Part shown: in pieces, positions 34,175 through 44,215 of the stretch
How positions within the stretch are numbered: the first letter of the stretch is position 1
Layout: each line of letters starts with the position of its first letter
Assembly (NCBI GenBank): GCA_016699445.1
Contig: CP064976.1
Location: 2,108,001 to 2,172,000 of the forward strand
Direction: 5' to 3'
Origin: Deltaproteobacteria bacterium
GTDB taxonomy: Bacteria > UBA10199 > JACPAL01 > GCA-016699445
Length of the DNA stretch: 64,000 nt
The notes under the pieces: model-generated
Database searches by the model: none
Told to the model about the DNA's origin: nothing
The model's input: the letters and a program-made list of their open reading frames with translations, nothing else
Translations under genes and position numbers: made by a program

Positions 34175-35368
34175 GTGAAAGTTTTTTCTGTTTCAGAACT
34201 CAATCGCCAAATAAAAAATTGTTTGGAAGAGCAGTTTTCCGACTTATGGATTGAGGGTGAGATTTCTAATCTCAAACCTGCTTCTTCAGGACATCTTTAT
34301 TTTAGTCTTAAAGACAGTCAATCTCAGGTGAGTACTGTGATGTTTCGTGGTGCTACGATGAAGATGCGTTTTCAGCCTGAAAACGGTCTTTCAGTTTTAG
34401 CTTACGGTCGCCTGACGGTTTACGAACCCCGTGGAAATTACCAAATCATCGTGGAGCATATGGAGCCCAAAGGGGTAGGGGCTTTGCAGCTGGCTTTTGA
34501 GCAATTGAAGAAAAAATTATCGGCAGAAGGACTCTTTGATGAATCCAGAAAAAAGCCACTTCCATTTTTACCCAAAAAAATCGGTATTGTGACTTCTCCG
34601 ACAGGTGCTGTGATTCGCGATATGATTCACGTGCTGACGAGACGTTTTCCCAATATTCAAATTTTATTGAGGCCTGTTTTAGTTCAAGGTCCGGGAGCGG
34701 CTCAGGAGATTGCTGAAGCTGTTCATGAGATGAATGAGCGTCATGATATTGATGTTTTGATAGTTGGCCGTGGTGGTGGTTCGGTGGAAGATCTTTGGGC
34801 TTTTAATGAAGAAGTGGTGGCTCGAGCGATTGCTCAATCAAAAATTCCTGTCATTTCAGCTGTGGGCCATGAAACAGATTTTACGATTGCTGATTTTGTA
34901 GCCGATGTGAGGGCGCCAACACCGTCAGCAGCTGCGGAATTGGCGGTGCCTGTGCGAGAAGAATTGTTTTATACGCTGGAAAAACAGAGACGTTCTCTTT
35001 ATCAAAATATTTCGAGCAAAATTGAAAACTACGAATTGATTTTAAAAAGATGGGAAGCTTATTTTCGTGATCCAGGCCGTCGTTTGACAGAGTCGTTACT
35101 TAAAATTGATCATATTCGGGAACAGATGATTTCCTGTATGGAACATCGTTTTTCTTTTTTACAACAGACATTGAATCATCGAAAAGAACATCTCACAGCT
35201 TTAAACCCAACAGCCATTTTGGCTCGAGGTTATGCTGTGGCAAAACGAATTTCAGATCAGCAAATCATCCGGGATGCCGCATTGCTGAAAGACGGGGATG
35301 CTGTTGAAGTGCAAGTTTATGAAGGGCGTTTCAAGTCACGTGTATTAAAGAATGAAAGTGTCGATTGA
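34175..35368 (+). CDS. xseA: exodeoxyribonuclease VII large subunit
   Basis: A 397-residue XseA starting (GTG) MKVFSVSELNRQIKNCLEEQF, with the N-terminal OB-fold (LWIEGEISNLKPASSGHLYFSLKD) and the nuclease core GIVTSPTGAVIRDMIHVLTRR, GRGGGSVEDLWAFNEE, SAVGHETDFTIADFVADVRAPTPSAAAEL (given by motif). The coiled-coil C-terminal region follows. With XseB it degrades single-stranded DNA to oligonucleotides. It starts 5 bp after the patatin gene and is followed by xseB after 33 bp. Confidence 0.97.
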   Translation: MKVFSVSELNRQIKNCLEEQFSDLWIEGEISNLKPASSGHLYFSLKDSQSQVSTVMFRGATMKMRFQPENGLSVLAYGRLTVYEPRGNYQIIVEHMEPKGVGALQLAFEQLKKKLSAEGLFDESRKKPLPFLPKKIGIVTSPTGAVIRDMIHVLTRRFPNIQILLRPVLVQGPGAAQEIAEAVHEMNERHDIDVLIVGRGGGSVEDLWAFNEEVVARAIAQSKIPVISAVGHETDFTIADFVADVRAPTPSAAAELAVPVREELFYTLEKQRRSLYQNISSKIENYELILKRWEAYFRDPGRRLTESLLKIDHIREQMISCMEHRFSFLQQTLNHRKEHLTALNPTAILARGYAVAKRISDQQIIRDAALLKDGDAVEVQVYEGRFKSRVLKNESVD

Positions 35369-35401
35369 CGGTTTTTGAATCCAAAGCTACGGCATGTTTT
35401 T

Positions 35402-35641
35402 ATGGCAAAATCAGAAAAAAGTGAAAAGTTTGAAGTCTCTTTGCAAAAGTTGGAAGACCTTGTTCAAAAGTTGGAAAGCGGGGATCTTTCTTTGGAGGAT
35501 TCCATGAAAGCTTTTGAAGAGGGGATGGCTTTAGTGAAAAGTTGTGAAGTTCGTCTCACCGAGGCTCAAAAACGTGTGGAAATTTTGATGAAAGATAAGT
35601 CTGGAAATCAAACAATTCAAAACTTCGAGGATGTTGAGTGA
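35402..35641 (+). CDS. xseB: exodeoxyribonuclease VII small subunit
   Basis: A 79-residue helical protein, MAKSEKSEKFEVSLQKLEDL, with the family core VQKLESGDLSLEDSMKAFEEGMAL and CEVRLTEAQKRVEIL. The ATG at 35402 is chosen because the family starts there; the frame is open 9 codons further. Several copies bind one XseA. It overlaps the ispA start by 4 bp (GTGA), so the two are translationally coupled. Confidence 0.95.
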   Translation: MAKSEKSEKFEVSLQKLEDLVQKLESGDLSLEDSMKAFEEGMALVKSCEVRLTEAQKRVEILMKDKSGNQTIQNFEDVE

Positions 35642-36543
35642 ACCTAAAAGAATTTATCGAAAAGACGAGAACTCAAGTGGATTTTTTTTTGAAAAATCAT
35701 TTTGCTGACTCTGTGAGTCGGGAAAAGGATTTTGGGCGTTTATTTGAGGCGATGAATTATAGTTTGGAAGCGGGTGGAAAAAGGATTCGACCAGCATTGA
35801 CGTTTGCGGCTTTTGAAGCGTGTGTACACAATCCATCTGCAGTTCAAAAAGAAGCTTGTTTAAAAGTCGCAGCCGCTTTGGAGATGATTCATACGTATTC
35901 GTTGATTCACGATGATTTGCCCGCGATGGATAATGATGATCTGAGACGCGGTCGCCTTACGAATCATAAAGTTTTTGGAGATGCGACGGCCATCTTGGCA
36001 GGTGATGGACTTTTGACGGAAGCTTTTTCCGTGTTGTCTTCTATTCAAGGTATGCGTTCGGAAATTATTTTGGGTGTGATTCGTGATATTGCCGAAGCCT
36101 CAGGTCCTCGAGGGATGGTTGGTGGTCAATCGATTGATTTGGATTCAGAAGGTAAGAAAATTTCAGCTCAAGAGTTGGAGCGATTGCATCGTCACAAAAC
36201 AGGATGTCTCTTATCTGTAGCCGCTGTGGTGGGGGCTAAAATAGCTGAGACATCTTCTGAGAAAATTCAGGCCATTAAAAAGTATGGAGATGCGATTGGT
36301 TTAGCGTTTCAAATTGCGGATGATATTTTGGACTTGGAAGGGTCAACCGAAGATTTAGGCAAACCTTCTGGAAGTGATTTGAAAAAAGATAAATCCACTT
36401 ACCCGTCAATTATCGGAATGGAAAAATCCAAAGAGCTGGCTAAGTATCATGCCAACCAATCTCAACAAGCTCTTGCGATCTTTGGAAGTGAAGCTGATGC
36501 CTTGAGAGCTTTGGCTGATTACATTATTTTTAGAAAAAATTAG
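35638..36543 (+). CDS. ispA: farnesyl/geranyl diphosphate synthase (polyprenyl synthetase)
   Basis: A 301-residue all-helical trans-prenyltransferase with the first Asp-rich motif LIHDDLPAMDNDDLRRGRLTNHK, the substrate motif GGQSIDLDSE, and the second Asp-rich motif AFQIADDILDLEGS. It condenses IPP with allylic diphosphates to C15 (or C20) for undecaprenol and quinone synthesis. The place right after xseB is classic (xseA-xseB-ispA-dxs), but dxs does not follow: two oppositely oriented dehydrogenases do. The stop overlaps the rejoined end of the first dehydrogenase by 2 bp. Confidence 0.94.
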   Translation: MNLKEFIEKTRTQVDFFLKNHFADSVSREKDFGRLFEAMNYSLEAGGKRIRPALTFAAFEACVHNPSAVQKEACLKVAAALEMIHTYSLIHDDLPAMDNDDLRRGRLTNHKVFGDATAILAGDGLLTEAFSVLSSIQGMRSEIILGVIRDIAEASGPRGMVGGQSIDLDSEGKKISAQELERLHRHKTGCLLSVAAVVGAKIAETSSEKIQAIKKYGDAIGLAFQIADDILDLEGSTEDLGKPSGSDLKKDKSTYPSIIGMEKSKELAKYHANQSQQALAIFGSEADALRALADYIIFRKN

Positions 36544-37585
36544 GGAATGATTTCGTATTTAAGAGGTGTTTCAGGAACATCTTTTTGAAAAACCTCATTA
36601 ATCTTCACAAGTGGTTTTGAATCCTGGATCAAGGGATCAATTTTAATTTTGCCTTCAGCAATGAGATGGAGAGCTTTTCAAAATACTGAGGCGTGTGATG
36701 AAAAATTCCTGTTAGTGTGAGCTCTTCGTAATGAAGTTTGTGTGTATCTAAAGTGATTTTGGTACCTAATTTACAACCCCCATAAAATGACACTCTGCCA
36801 CCGGCTCGGACTAGATTAAAGGCCATCTCCCAGGTTTCAGGCTGACCCGCGGCATCAATCACAATATCAGGTCCATAACCAGGTTGGGTTATTTCATGAA
36901 CCTGTGTTTTGAGTGCCTCAATGTTTTTAATGGATAATGTGTGATCAGCGCCTAGAGTTTTAGCCATTGCCAACTTTTGTTGATTGCGAGCCAGACAAAC
37001 GACTTTGGCTCCGTAATGTTTAGCGACCTGAACCCACAATAATCCTGTTGGTCCTGAACCTATAATGGCGACGTGTTCCCCAGGCTGAATGTTGATTTGT
37101 TCAGCACAGCGAGCCACCGAGGCCAGAGGCTCGGTCGAAGCGGCGTTTCGAAAAGAAAGATTTTTGGGTTTTAGATAAAGATTTTTTTCAACAATACGTT
37201 TGGGGATCAAAATATATTCGGCAAAAGCTCCGTTTAAAAACTCGAGATGTTCGCAGAGGTTGTGCTGGTTTTTTTTACAGAAAAAGCAATGTCCGCAGGG
37301 AGCTGAATTAGCGGCCACCACGTCATCGCCTTCTTTAAATTGTGACACACCTTTGCCAATGGATGTGATAGTGCCAGACATTTCATGCCCAAAAAGAGAT
37401 GGAACTGTCTTGCCCAAGAGAGCGTGGCCACGTCTGAAAAATTTAAAATCAGTCCCACAGGTGAGCGCTGATTGGATTTTGACCAGGACTTCGCCTTCAC
37501 CCGGTGTTGGGATATCAATGGTATCTACTCGCAAATCTTCGGGCCCATACCAGCGGGCAGCGTTCATTGTTTTCAAAGTTTTCAT
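36540..37585 (-). CDS. zinc-dependent medium-chain dehydrogenase 1 (one frameshift near the end)
   Basis: An MDR-family dehydrogenase of about 348 residues after correction. Catalytic zinc ligands lie in TCGTDFK and GHEMSG, the structural-zinc cysteines in PCGHCFFCKKNQHNLC, and the NAD(P) site is AIIGSGPTGLLWVQVAKHYG. The frame breaks near 36678, where GAAAAGC has one A too few, and ends early. In the next frame it continues ALHLIAEGKIKIDPLI ... TPLKYEIIP to a stop at 36540. It resembles sorbitol/threonine dehydrogenases but the substrate cannot be told. Its start overlaps the end of the second dehydrogenase by 4 bp, so the two are coupled. Confidence 0.85.
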
Positions 37586-38568
37586 GGAACGATAATCGCT
37601 TTCAAAATTTTTCTCTGAAGAGTGCCTTCAATGGCTTGAGGGATTTCTGAGAGAGGAAGTGTATGCGTTATCAAAGGTTTTACATCAATAGATCCATTGG
37701 CTAAGAGATCTAAAGATTCCTTTAATTCTTGAGGGGCTGAAGAGTAGGTTGAGAAAAGTTCTAACTCCCGATGATAAATTTGATTCAGATCAAGAGTGGC
37801 TTTTTCACCATCGGCAATACTTGAAAAAAGATGAATTTTGCCTCCATCACGTACCCACGCAAGCGATTGAGTGAGGAGAGCATTGTTGCCAGCTGTGAAT
37901 AAAAGCATATCGACTGCTTTTGAAGAGTTTTGGAGTTTGTCTGGATTAAATTTTTGCCCCCCAAATTTTTCCGCCAAAGCTATGCGCTCTTCGACTAAGT
38001 CCATGACGTACGTATTCACGCCAAAGTGTTTTAGGAGTTGAACCAGAAGGAGACCAATAGATCCCAAACCAATCACAAGACACGAATCATTCTTTTTTAA
38101 CCGACTTCGTTTAACCGCGCGCAGACAGCAGGCGATGGGTTCCATGAAGCTTGCTTCGGCAAAACTCAAATGATCCGGAATTTTAAAAGCTGTGTGGTGG
38201 CAATGTTCCTGAGGGATTTTTAAAAATTGAGCGAAGCCACCTGGATCGAGATTAGTTTTTTTAAACTGAGCACACATCGAAAAATTTTCATGCAGACAAA
38301 AATGGCACTCAAAGCAGGGGACATGATGCGCTACAACCACACGACCCCCTAAGGCGAATTTTTCATTTTTAGATTCAACGATCACACCCGACACTTCATG
38401 ACCTAAAACCGTACCTGTCTTGGAAGATTTTTTTTGAATTTTTAAAATGTCTGTCCCGCAAAGCCCGCAAGCTGCAACTTGGAGAAGCGCTTCACCTGGA
38501 TTCAGAATCGGTTTGTCTCGTTCTTCTAGTTTAAGAGAGTGATCATTTTGAACTGCGGAAACAATCAT
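37582..38568 (-). CDS. zinc-dependent medium-chain dehydrogenase 2
   Basis: A 328-residue MDR dehydrogenase with ACGLCGTDILKI, GHEVSGVI, the structural-zinc set PCFECHFCLHENFSMC and the Rossmann motif CLVIGLGSIGLLLVQLLKHFG. It is related to, but clearly different from, dehydrogenase 1, with the same C-terminal pattern (LPLSEIPQAIEGTL). Two fused-by-overlap MDR genes suggest consecutive oxidation or reduction steps on one pathway or a heteromer; no pathway partner is adjacent. It begins 3 bp after the OB-fold protein gene stop. Confidence 0.88.
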   Translation of the reverse strand: MIVSAVQNDHSLKLEERDKPILNPGEALLQVAACGLCGTDILKIQKKSSKTGTVLGHEVSGVIVESKNEKFALGGRVVVAHHVPCFECHFCLHENFSMCAQFKKTNLDPGGFAQFLKIPQEHCHHTAFKIPDHLSFAEASFMEPIACCLRAVKRSRLKKNDSCLVIGLGSIGLLLVQLLKHFGVNTYVMDLVEERIALAEKFGGQKFNPDKLQNSSKAVDMLLFTAGNNALLTQSLAWVRDGGKIHLFSSIADGEKATLDLNQIYHRELELFSTYSSAPQELKESLDLLANGSIDVKPLITHTLPLSEIPQAIEGTLQRKILKAIIVP

Positions 38569-38571
38569 AGT

Positions 38572-39318
38572 CTACTCGACAGTCACCTTCGCATTTTCAA
38601 CCATGATACTGTATTTGTATCCGCTTCCAAAGTCCTGATCGATGGCGATAGTGCCTTTGACAAGAATAGTTTTTCCAACAGCAGCCTTATCTTTTGTAGT
38701 CACCGTCAGATCGTTGGAGCCTGCTTTGCCGGAACCATCCTGAATGTGAATCCAGTTACGACCCATGATGTTTTCATTATACTTAACCACTTCACCTCTT
38801 ACGATGATAGGTTTGCCAACAAGACTGGGTTTGGCTTTATAAATTTCCGCAATCGTTTTGCCGCCGGGAGCTTTTTTCATCCCTTTGATGGTAATGGTCT
38901 CTGCTGTGGGCGTCCCCGTATGTTCTGTTTGTGTAAAATCAGAAGCCGTGAGGGTTGAAGCTTGATGGGGGGCTGCTTGCTGTATGGCTCCTTGTTGAGG
39001 TGCTCCTGTTTGGAAAGAAGGTATGAAATAGACGGTATCAAAAGTGCGATTGAGAGTTTTACTGCGAAAATTGGTCATGGGCATTCCGCCTGAAAAGCTG
39101 ACAACGCTGCCCACAGAGAGTGTTGTCTCTGGAGCGGCCACCCAAACTTTTTCATTTCCTAAATCTACATTGGCGTAAGTATAACCACCGGAATTCATGG
39201 TTTCTGTCACTTTTCCAGATCCTGATTTGCCGCTCTTATTTTCCGAAGCCCATCCTTGGGATGCGACGACAGCTAAATGAATCATGATAATCACAGTCCA
39301 AACGATAATTTTTTTCAT
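38572..39318 (-). CDS. exported OB-fold protein with two domains
   Basis: A 248-residue protein with signal peptide (MKKIIVWTVIIMIHLAVVAS...WAS). Residues about 35-100 carry the pattern GKVTETMNSGGYTYANVDLGNEKVWVAAP and MTNFRSKTLNRTFDTVYF, which I know from small periplasmic proteins of deltaproteobacteria. A Gln/Ala/Pro-rich linker follows. Residues about 150-248 form an OB-fold (GKPIIVRGEVVKYNENIMGRNWIHIQDGSG...). The bacterial OB-fold domain is often annotated as nucleic-acid-binding, but a periplasmic ligand-binding role is more likely. First gene of a unit with the two dehydrogenases. Confidence 0.7.
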   Translation of the reverse strand: MKKIIVWTVIIMIHLAVVASQGWASENKSGKSGSGKVTETMNSGGYTYANVDLGNEKVWVAAPETTLSVGSVVSFSGGMPMTNFRSKTLNRTFDTVYFIPSFQTGAPQQGAIQQAAPHQASTLTASDFTQTEHTGTPTAETITIKGMKKAPGGKTIAEIYKAKPSLVGKPIIVRGEVVKYNENIMGRNWIHIQDGSGKAGSNDLTVTTKDKAAVGKTILVKGTIAIDQDFGSGYKYSIMVENAKVTVE

Positions 39319-39432
39319 AAGGTCTCCATTTTATTTTGTGCGGATCTATATTCAAGTCCTTGATCCGTCAATTAAGGAAAAAGCTAGAAAGCAAATCTTG
39401 CACATTTGTTCTAGGAATAGAAATATCATCTC

Positions 39433-40208
39433 ATGAAACTTCGTGCTGATCTTCTTTTGGTTCAACAAAATCTCGTTCCGTCGCGGGCTCGAGCTCAAGC
39501 CTTAATCATGGCAGGCAAGGTCTCTACATCTAAAGGGCGTGTGGAAAAAGCAGGGGAGTTGATTGATGAAAATGAAACTCTCATTCTTGAAGAAGATTTA
39601 AAATATGTCAGTCGAGGTGGTTTGAAGCTTGAGGGTGCTTTGCAATCCCTTCACATTAATCCTCAAGGTAAAATATGTTTGGATGTTGGTGCCTCGACAG
39701 GTGGTTTTACCGACTGTCTTCTGCAAGGTGGAGCTGTTAAGGTGTATGCTGTAGATGTGGGGTATGGGCAGCTTCATTATAAGCTCCGTGAAGATTCTCG
39801 TGTGGTGATGATGGAAAAAGTAAATTTTCGGCATTTTGATGTGAACACTCTTGAAAAAATGGATCTTGTCGTCTCAGATGTGTCATTTATTTCCCTGACA
39901 AAAGTTTTGGAAAATATTCATGCGAGTCTTAAAGAAGATGGAGAAGCGTTGGTCATGGTGAAGCCTCAATTTGAGCTGGGACCTCAAGAAGTGAAAAAAG
40001 GAGTTGTGCGATCGGAAAGTTTAAGGGAAAAAGCCGTCACTCTTGTGGCTGACTTCGCTCAAAAAATAGGTTTTACCCTTTTAGGAAAATCTCCTTCGCC
40101 TGTATTGGGTCCCAAGGGAAATCAGGAAATTTTTTTGCATCTTAAAAAACTGAAAGCTTTGGCTCTTTTGATTGTCATGCTCATGAGTGCCTGTACTTCC
40201 ACTTATAA
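39433..40208 (+). CDS. tlyA: TlyA-family rRNA 2'-O-methyltransferase / S4-domain protein (stop codon obscured)
   Basis: The first 235 or so codons are a complete TlyA: S4 RNA-binding domain (LRADLLLVQQNLVPSRARAQALIMAGKV) and an FtsJ-like Rossmann domain with CLDVGASTGGFTDCLLQGG, VSDVSFISL and VKPQFELGP. It would methylate rRNA. As written it runs without a stop into a TPR lipoprotein. With one more A in the run of six at 40144-40149 the TlyA frame would read KKTESFGSF... to a stop at 40208, overlapping the lipoprotein start. I therefore treat it as a separate gene; the exact 3' end is uncertain. Confidence 0.85.
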
Positions 40209-41806
40209 AACTTCACGACATTCTCCACGTTCCAAAGTGCCTTCAGGTCAAGCTGCGGCTGATTATTTTATTCTTTCAGAAATTGATTATCGTCATAACC
40301 GCTTTAAGCAATCGATGACGAATCTCAATAGTGCGATAGAAAAAGCTGAAGTTGAACATGATACGTCTGATTATCTTCGTTTTAAGAGAGCTTATTTGTC
40401 GGCTTCTTTGAATGATTTGAAAAGTGCTGAACAAGATGCACGCAAGGCACTGCAAGAATCCCCACAAAATGTGAATTACTTAGTGCTCATGGGAAAAATT
40501 TCTCATGGTCAGCAGAGGTGGCCCGAAGCCTTAAACTACTATGAATCAGCCTTGAAATTGAACTCTCAATCTTCAGAAGCTCATTCGTTGCTCATTGAAG
40601 TTTTGTTGGCGCAAAAAAATTACACAAAAGCCTTGGAGTCCTCCAGGCTTTGGCAGAAACAAGATCCAGATGATGTAACACCTTATTTTTATGAAGCATC
40701 TCTTTTGCAAAATTTTTTGAATCGTCCTCAGGAAGCCGTAAAGATTTATCAGCATATTTTGCAGGATGATCCGGACAGTATGAAAGCTCTTTCAGCACTG
40801 GCGGATTTGTATGTGGACCTGAAAGATCAAAAAAAACTTCTCGAGACTTTTCATGAGATGGAAGAGTTAGCTCCTGCCGATCCGGGTATAAAAATCAAAT
40901 TAGCTCTGATTTATTATGAGAATAAGGATTATGAGAAAGCGATTCAAAAGTTTGAAGAATTAAAAAAACTTTCTCCTGATGATGATCGGGTGATCTATTA
41001 CTTGGCGGTGATGAAAGAAAATACAGGCCAAGGTGATGACGCGTATCCTTTGTTTGAACAAATTTCTCCAAAATCTACTTTTTATCGGGATGCCAGGCTT
41101 CACATGGCTTTTATTAAAAAAGAAAAAGGTGATGCTGTTTCAGCAATAGCAATTTTGGAAAAAGCCCGAAAAGAAAAAAAGATGGAGCCTGTAGTGACTC
41201 AGTATTTGGCTGAAATTTATCGGGATCAGGGAAAGTATGACAAATCTTTGTCCATTCTTGATGAGAGTTTGGAGCAAAATGACAAACAACGGAGTGTAGA
41301 GGATAAAACTCTTCTGCTCTATACCCGAGGTATTACTCTGGATAAGGCGGGTCGTTATGATGATGCTATTGTGACGATGCTTAAGATTCTCCAATTAGAT
41401 CCCAAAAATGTGAGTGCCTTGAATTACGTGGGATATACCTATGCGGAGCAAAATAAAAATTTGGATCAAGCTTTAGATTTTGTCGCAATGGCTTATGCCC
41501 AAAAACCGGATGATGGTTATATCATGGATAGCTTGGGATGGGTTTATTTCAAAAAGGGGAGTCTCGAAAAAGCTCTAAATTTGATTTTGAAAGCGCAAAA
41601 ATGTTCCTACAGAGCCGACGATCTTGGAGCATTTGGGAGATATTTATTTAAAACGCAATGACAAGAGGCAAGCAGAGTCGTATTATCGACAGTCTTTAAA
41701 TCTTTTGGAAAATGCTAAGAAAAAGAAGGTTAATTCTGTTGAACAGCTAGGGGAGGATAAGGATCGTGAAAGAATCAGACAAAAAATTGAAAATATTTCG
41801 CGTTAG
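40135..41806 (+). CDS. TPR-repeat lipoprotein (overlaps tlyA; one frameshift near the end)
   Basis: From TTG 40135 a lipoprotein signal (LKKLKALALLIVMLMSAC) leads into about ten tetratricopeptide repeats, for example QAAADYFILSEIDYRHNRFK, PQNVNYLVLMGKISHGQQRW and PKNVSALNYVGYTYAEQNK. AGGAAA lies before the TTG. Near 41597-41601 one A is missing (CAAAAATG). In the next frame the last repeat reads PTILEHLGDIYLKRNDKRQAESYYRQSL, to the stop at 41806. The protein has about 556 residues and probably works as an outer-membrane scaffold. The GTG of the LolB-like lipoprotein at 41766 lies inside its 3' end. Confidence 0.8.
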
Positions 41807-42580
41807 TTTTGTTTTTCTTTTGTTACTGTTGGCTTCAGGATGTTCCAAAGATCCTCTGGTCAAGCTTCAAACCACTAATCTTGATTTGTCTCAAAAGAAA
41901 ATAATGTATGAAGAAGTGCGTTCCCGAAATTTAAATCTCAGAAGTTTTCGAAGTTTAGCACAAGTGCGACTGGGTTCAGGTGTTTTGAGTAATAAAGGAC
42001 AAATGTCGATAGCTTATATTCGTCCTAGTTGGATGCGTTTAGATGGTGTCAGTGATTTTGGTCTTCAAGATCCCCAAATTTTGATTAAATTAGGCGAAGT
42101 TTGGATTTATTGGCCGAGCTCAAACAAATATTACCATGGTTTAGCCACAGATGCTGTGATGGCTAAGTATTTTCACTTCTCGCTCCACCCTGAACAAGTC
42201 GGTGATATTCTATCAGGTATGATCCCTCTGGATGATGTCGAAGCTTATAAGGCGTCAACTATTATGGGTATTGATAATCATTACCTCTTTAGAAGTGATA
42301 CGAAGGAAATGATTTTAACAAAAAAAGGCGAACATTTTTTTCCTGTTCGTTTTGTCGAAAAATCTCTGGATGGATTAAAACGTTACCAAATTGATTATTC
42401 AGATATGAGAGATACAGGGCGAGGCTGGGTTCCTGCTCATATCAAGGTGCGATTTTGGGATCCTGATTTAAATGCTGAAGTTTGGTATTCAGGTCCTGAA
42501 ATTAATCTAGCTCACGACAAGCTTGATAAAAAGATTTTGAAATCAATATCCCTTCCGATGCGGTCCTGGTTGAAGATTAA
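41766..42580 (+). CDS. LolB/DUF4292-like lipoprotein (stop codon obscured by a frameshift)
   Basis: A lipoprotein (VSFVFLLLLLASGC) of about 270 residues with a beta-rich body (NLRSFRSLAQVRLGSGVLSNKGQMSIAYIRPSWMRLDG, shown by motif), resembling the LolB/LppX-like fold and DUF4292, a family often near outer-membrane biogenesis genes. As written it runs into the peptide-binding lipoprotein. One T added to ATTTTG near 42533-42536 gives KKIFEINIPSDAVLVED and a stop at 42578-42580, a normal end for this family. The two genes would then overlap by 23 bp, so the 797-codon fusion is almost certainly artificial. It lies in the tlyA-TPR-opp strand run. Confidence 0.72.
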
Positions 42581-44159
42581 ATTATTTATTACTTTTTTGC
42601 TGCTCCCCCTTTTCTTTTGGGGGTGTCACGCTGACATTCCTAAAGAGTCTGATACTCTCGTGTGGCATTTAGGGGCTGAGCCTGACACTCTCAATCCGAT
42701 TGTGGCGACCGATGCGTATGCTTCCCGCATTGATAGTCTCATCTATGATACGTTGATCGAACGTGACAACGACACGCTTGAGTGGAAACCCAAAATGGCT
42801 GAGCGTTGGGAAATTTCTTCTGACAAGAAGCAATTTACGTTTCATATCCGCAAAAATATTTTTTGGCAGGATGGTGTTCCATTTTCCGTCGATGATATCG
42901 TCTATTCCTATGACAAAATCATGGATCCCAAAGTCGATGCACCTCACTTGAGAGTGTATTATCAGGATATTGAAAAGGTTGAAAAAGTGGATGCGTCTAC
43001 GGTGCGGTTTACCTACCGACGACCTTATTTTATGGCGTTAGAATTTTGCGGCACACTTCCTCTGATTCCCAAACATCTTTTTAATAATGGTCATGATTTT
43101 AACAGTCATGAGCAAAACCGGATGCCTGTGGGTTTAGGTCCTTACAAGCTTGTGTCTTGGGAGACGGGGAAGCAGATTGTGTTGGAGCGCAATGAAGACT
43201 ACTGGGCTAAAGGGACAGAAAAGTTTCCTGATATTAAAAAAATCCGATTTCAAATAGTTGCTGAAGATACGGTCGCTCTCCAACTTCTAAAAAAAGGCGA
43301 GTTGGATTTTGCGGGTTTGCGTCCGATTCAATGGGTGCGACAAACGGATACGGAAAAATTTAAAAAGCAGTTTGAGCGTTATCAATTTTATTCTCCGGGC
43401 TATACTTTTATTGGTTGGAATATGAAACGCGACTTCTTCAAAGATGCGCGTGTGCGACGAGCGATGACGCTTTTGGTAAATCGTGAAGCTATTTTGCAAA
43501 AACTTAATTTTGGTCTGGGCAAAATTGTCACTGGACCTTTTTATGATCAGGCACCGGCTTATAATAAAGAGGTGGTGCCTTTGCCTTATGATCCGGAGCA
43601 CGCAAAAGCTCTTTTAAAAGAAGCGGGTTGGGAAGATCATGATGGGGATGGGGTTTTGGATAAAGACGGAAAGGCTTTTCGCTTTGAGTTTTTGATTCCC
43701 TCCGGTCGAAAATTTGCGGAGCGTTTGGGAACTATTCTCAAAGAAGATTTGAGAAAGATGGGCATTGAGATGGAAATTGTTCAGATCGAGTGGGCTCTTT
43801 TTATTAAAAATATCGATGATCGAAAATTCGACGCCGTGACGCTGGGATGGGTTTTCGGCGTGGAGCAAGATCCTTATCAGGTTTGGCATAGTTCACAGGC
43901 CACTCAGGGCTCTAACTTTGTGGGTTTTGAAAATAAAGAAGCGGATCGTTTGATTGAAGAGGGTCGTCAAGAATTTGATCCTCAAAAAAGAGCGGCTCTG
44001 TATCGTGAACTCCATCGGATTATTGATGACGTACAGCCTTACACATTTCTCTATACGAGTCCTAATTTGATTGCTCTGGATCGACGTTTCACCAACATCA
44101 AAATCCATCCTTCAGGAATGGATGTGTTGGAATGGAAAGTTTCTAAAACACTTCCTTAA
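42558..44159 (+). CDS. ABC transporter substrate-binding lipoprotein for oligo/dipeptides (family 5)
   Basis: A 533-residue family 5 solute-binding lipoprotein starting MRSWLKIKLFITFLLLPLFF with lipobox FFWGC. Typical segments are LVWHLGAEPDTLNPIVATDA, the KQFTFHIRKNIFWQDGVPFSVDDIVYSYD region (shown by motif), GLGPYKLVSWETGKQIVLERN and DARVRRAMTLLVNREAI. It would capture peptides in the periplasm for the permeases encoded at 48044 and 51076 and the ATPases at 54112 and 54903. Those genes are spread over 14 kb with unrelated genes between. Confidence 0.93.
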   Translation: MRSWLKIKLFITFLLLPLFFWGCHADIPKESDTLVWHLGAEPDTLNPIVATDAYASRIDSLIYDTLIERDNDTLEWKPKMAERWEISSDKKQFTFHIRKNIFWQDGVPFSVDDIVYSYDKIMDPKVDAPHLRVYYQDIEKVEKVDASTVRFTYRRPYFMALEFCGTLPLIPKHLFNNGHDFNSHEQNRMPVGLGPYKLVSWETGKQIVLERNEDYWAKGTEKFPDIKKIRFQIVAEDTVALQLLKKGELDFAGLRPIQWVRQTDTEKFKKQFERYQFYSPGYTFIGWNMKRDFFKDARVRRAMTLLVNREAILQKLNFGLGKIVTGPFYDQAPAYNKEVVPLPYDPEHAKALLKEAGWEDHDGDGVLDKDGKAFRFEFLIPSGRKFAERLGTILKEDLRKMGIEMEIVQIEWALFIKNIDDRKFDAVTLGWVFGVEQDPYQVWHSSQATQGSNFVGFENKEADRLIEEGRQEFDPQKRAALYRELHRIIDDVQPYTFLYTSPNLIALDRRFTNIKIHPSGMDVLEWKVSKTLP

Positions 44160-44215
44160 TAAAAGAAGAAACTTTTTACAAACAGTGCCGATATCTCTTA
44201 CTCAGGAGAAAAATT

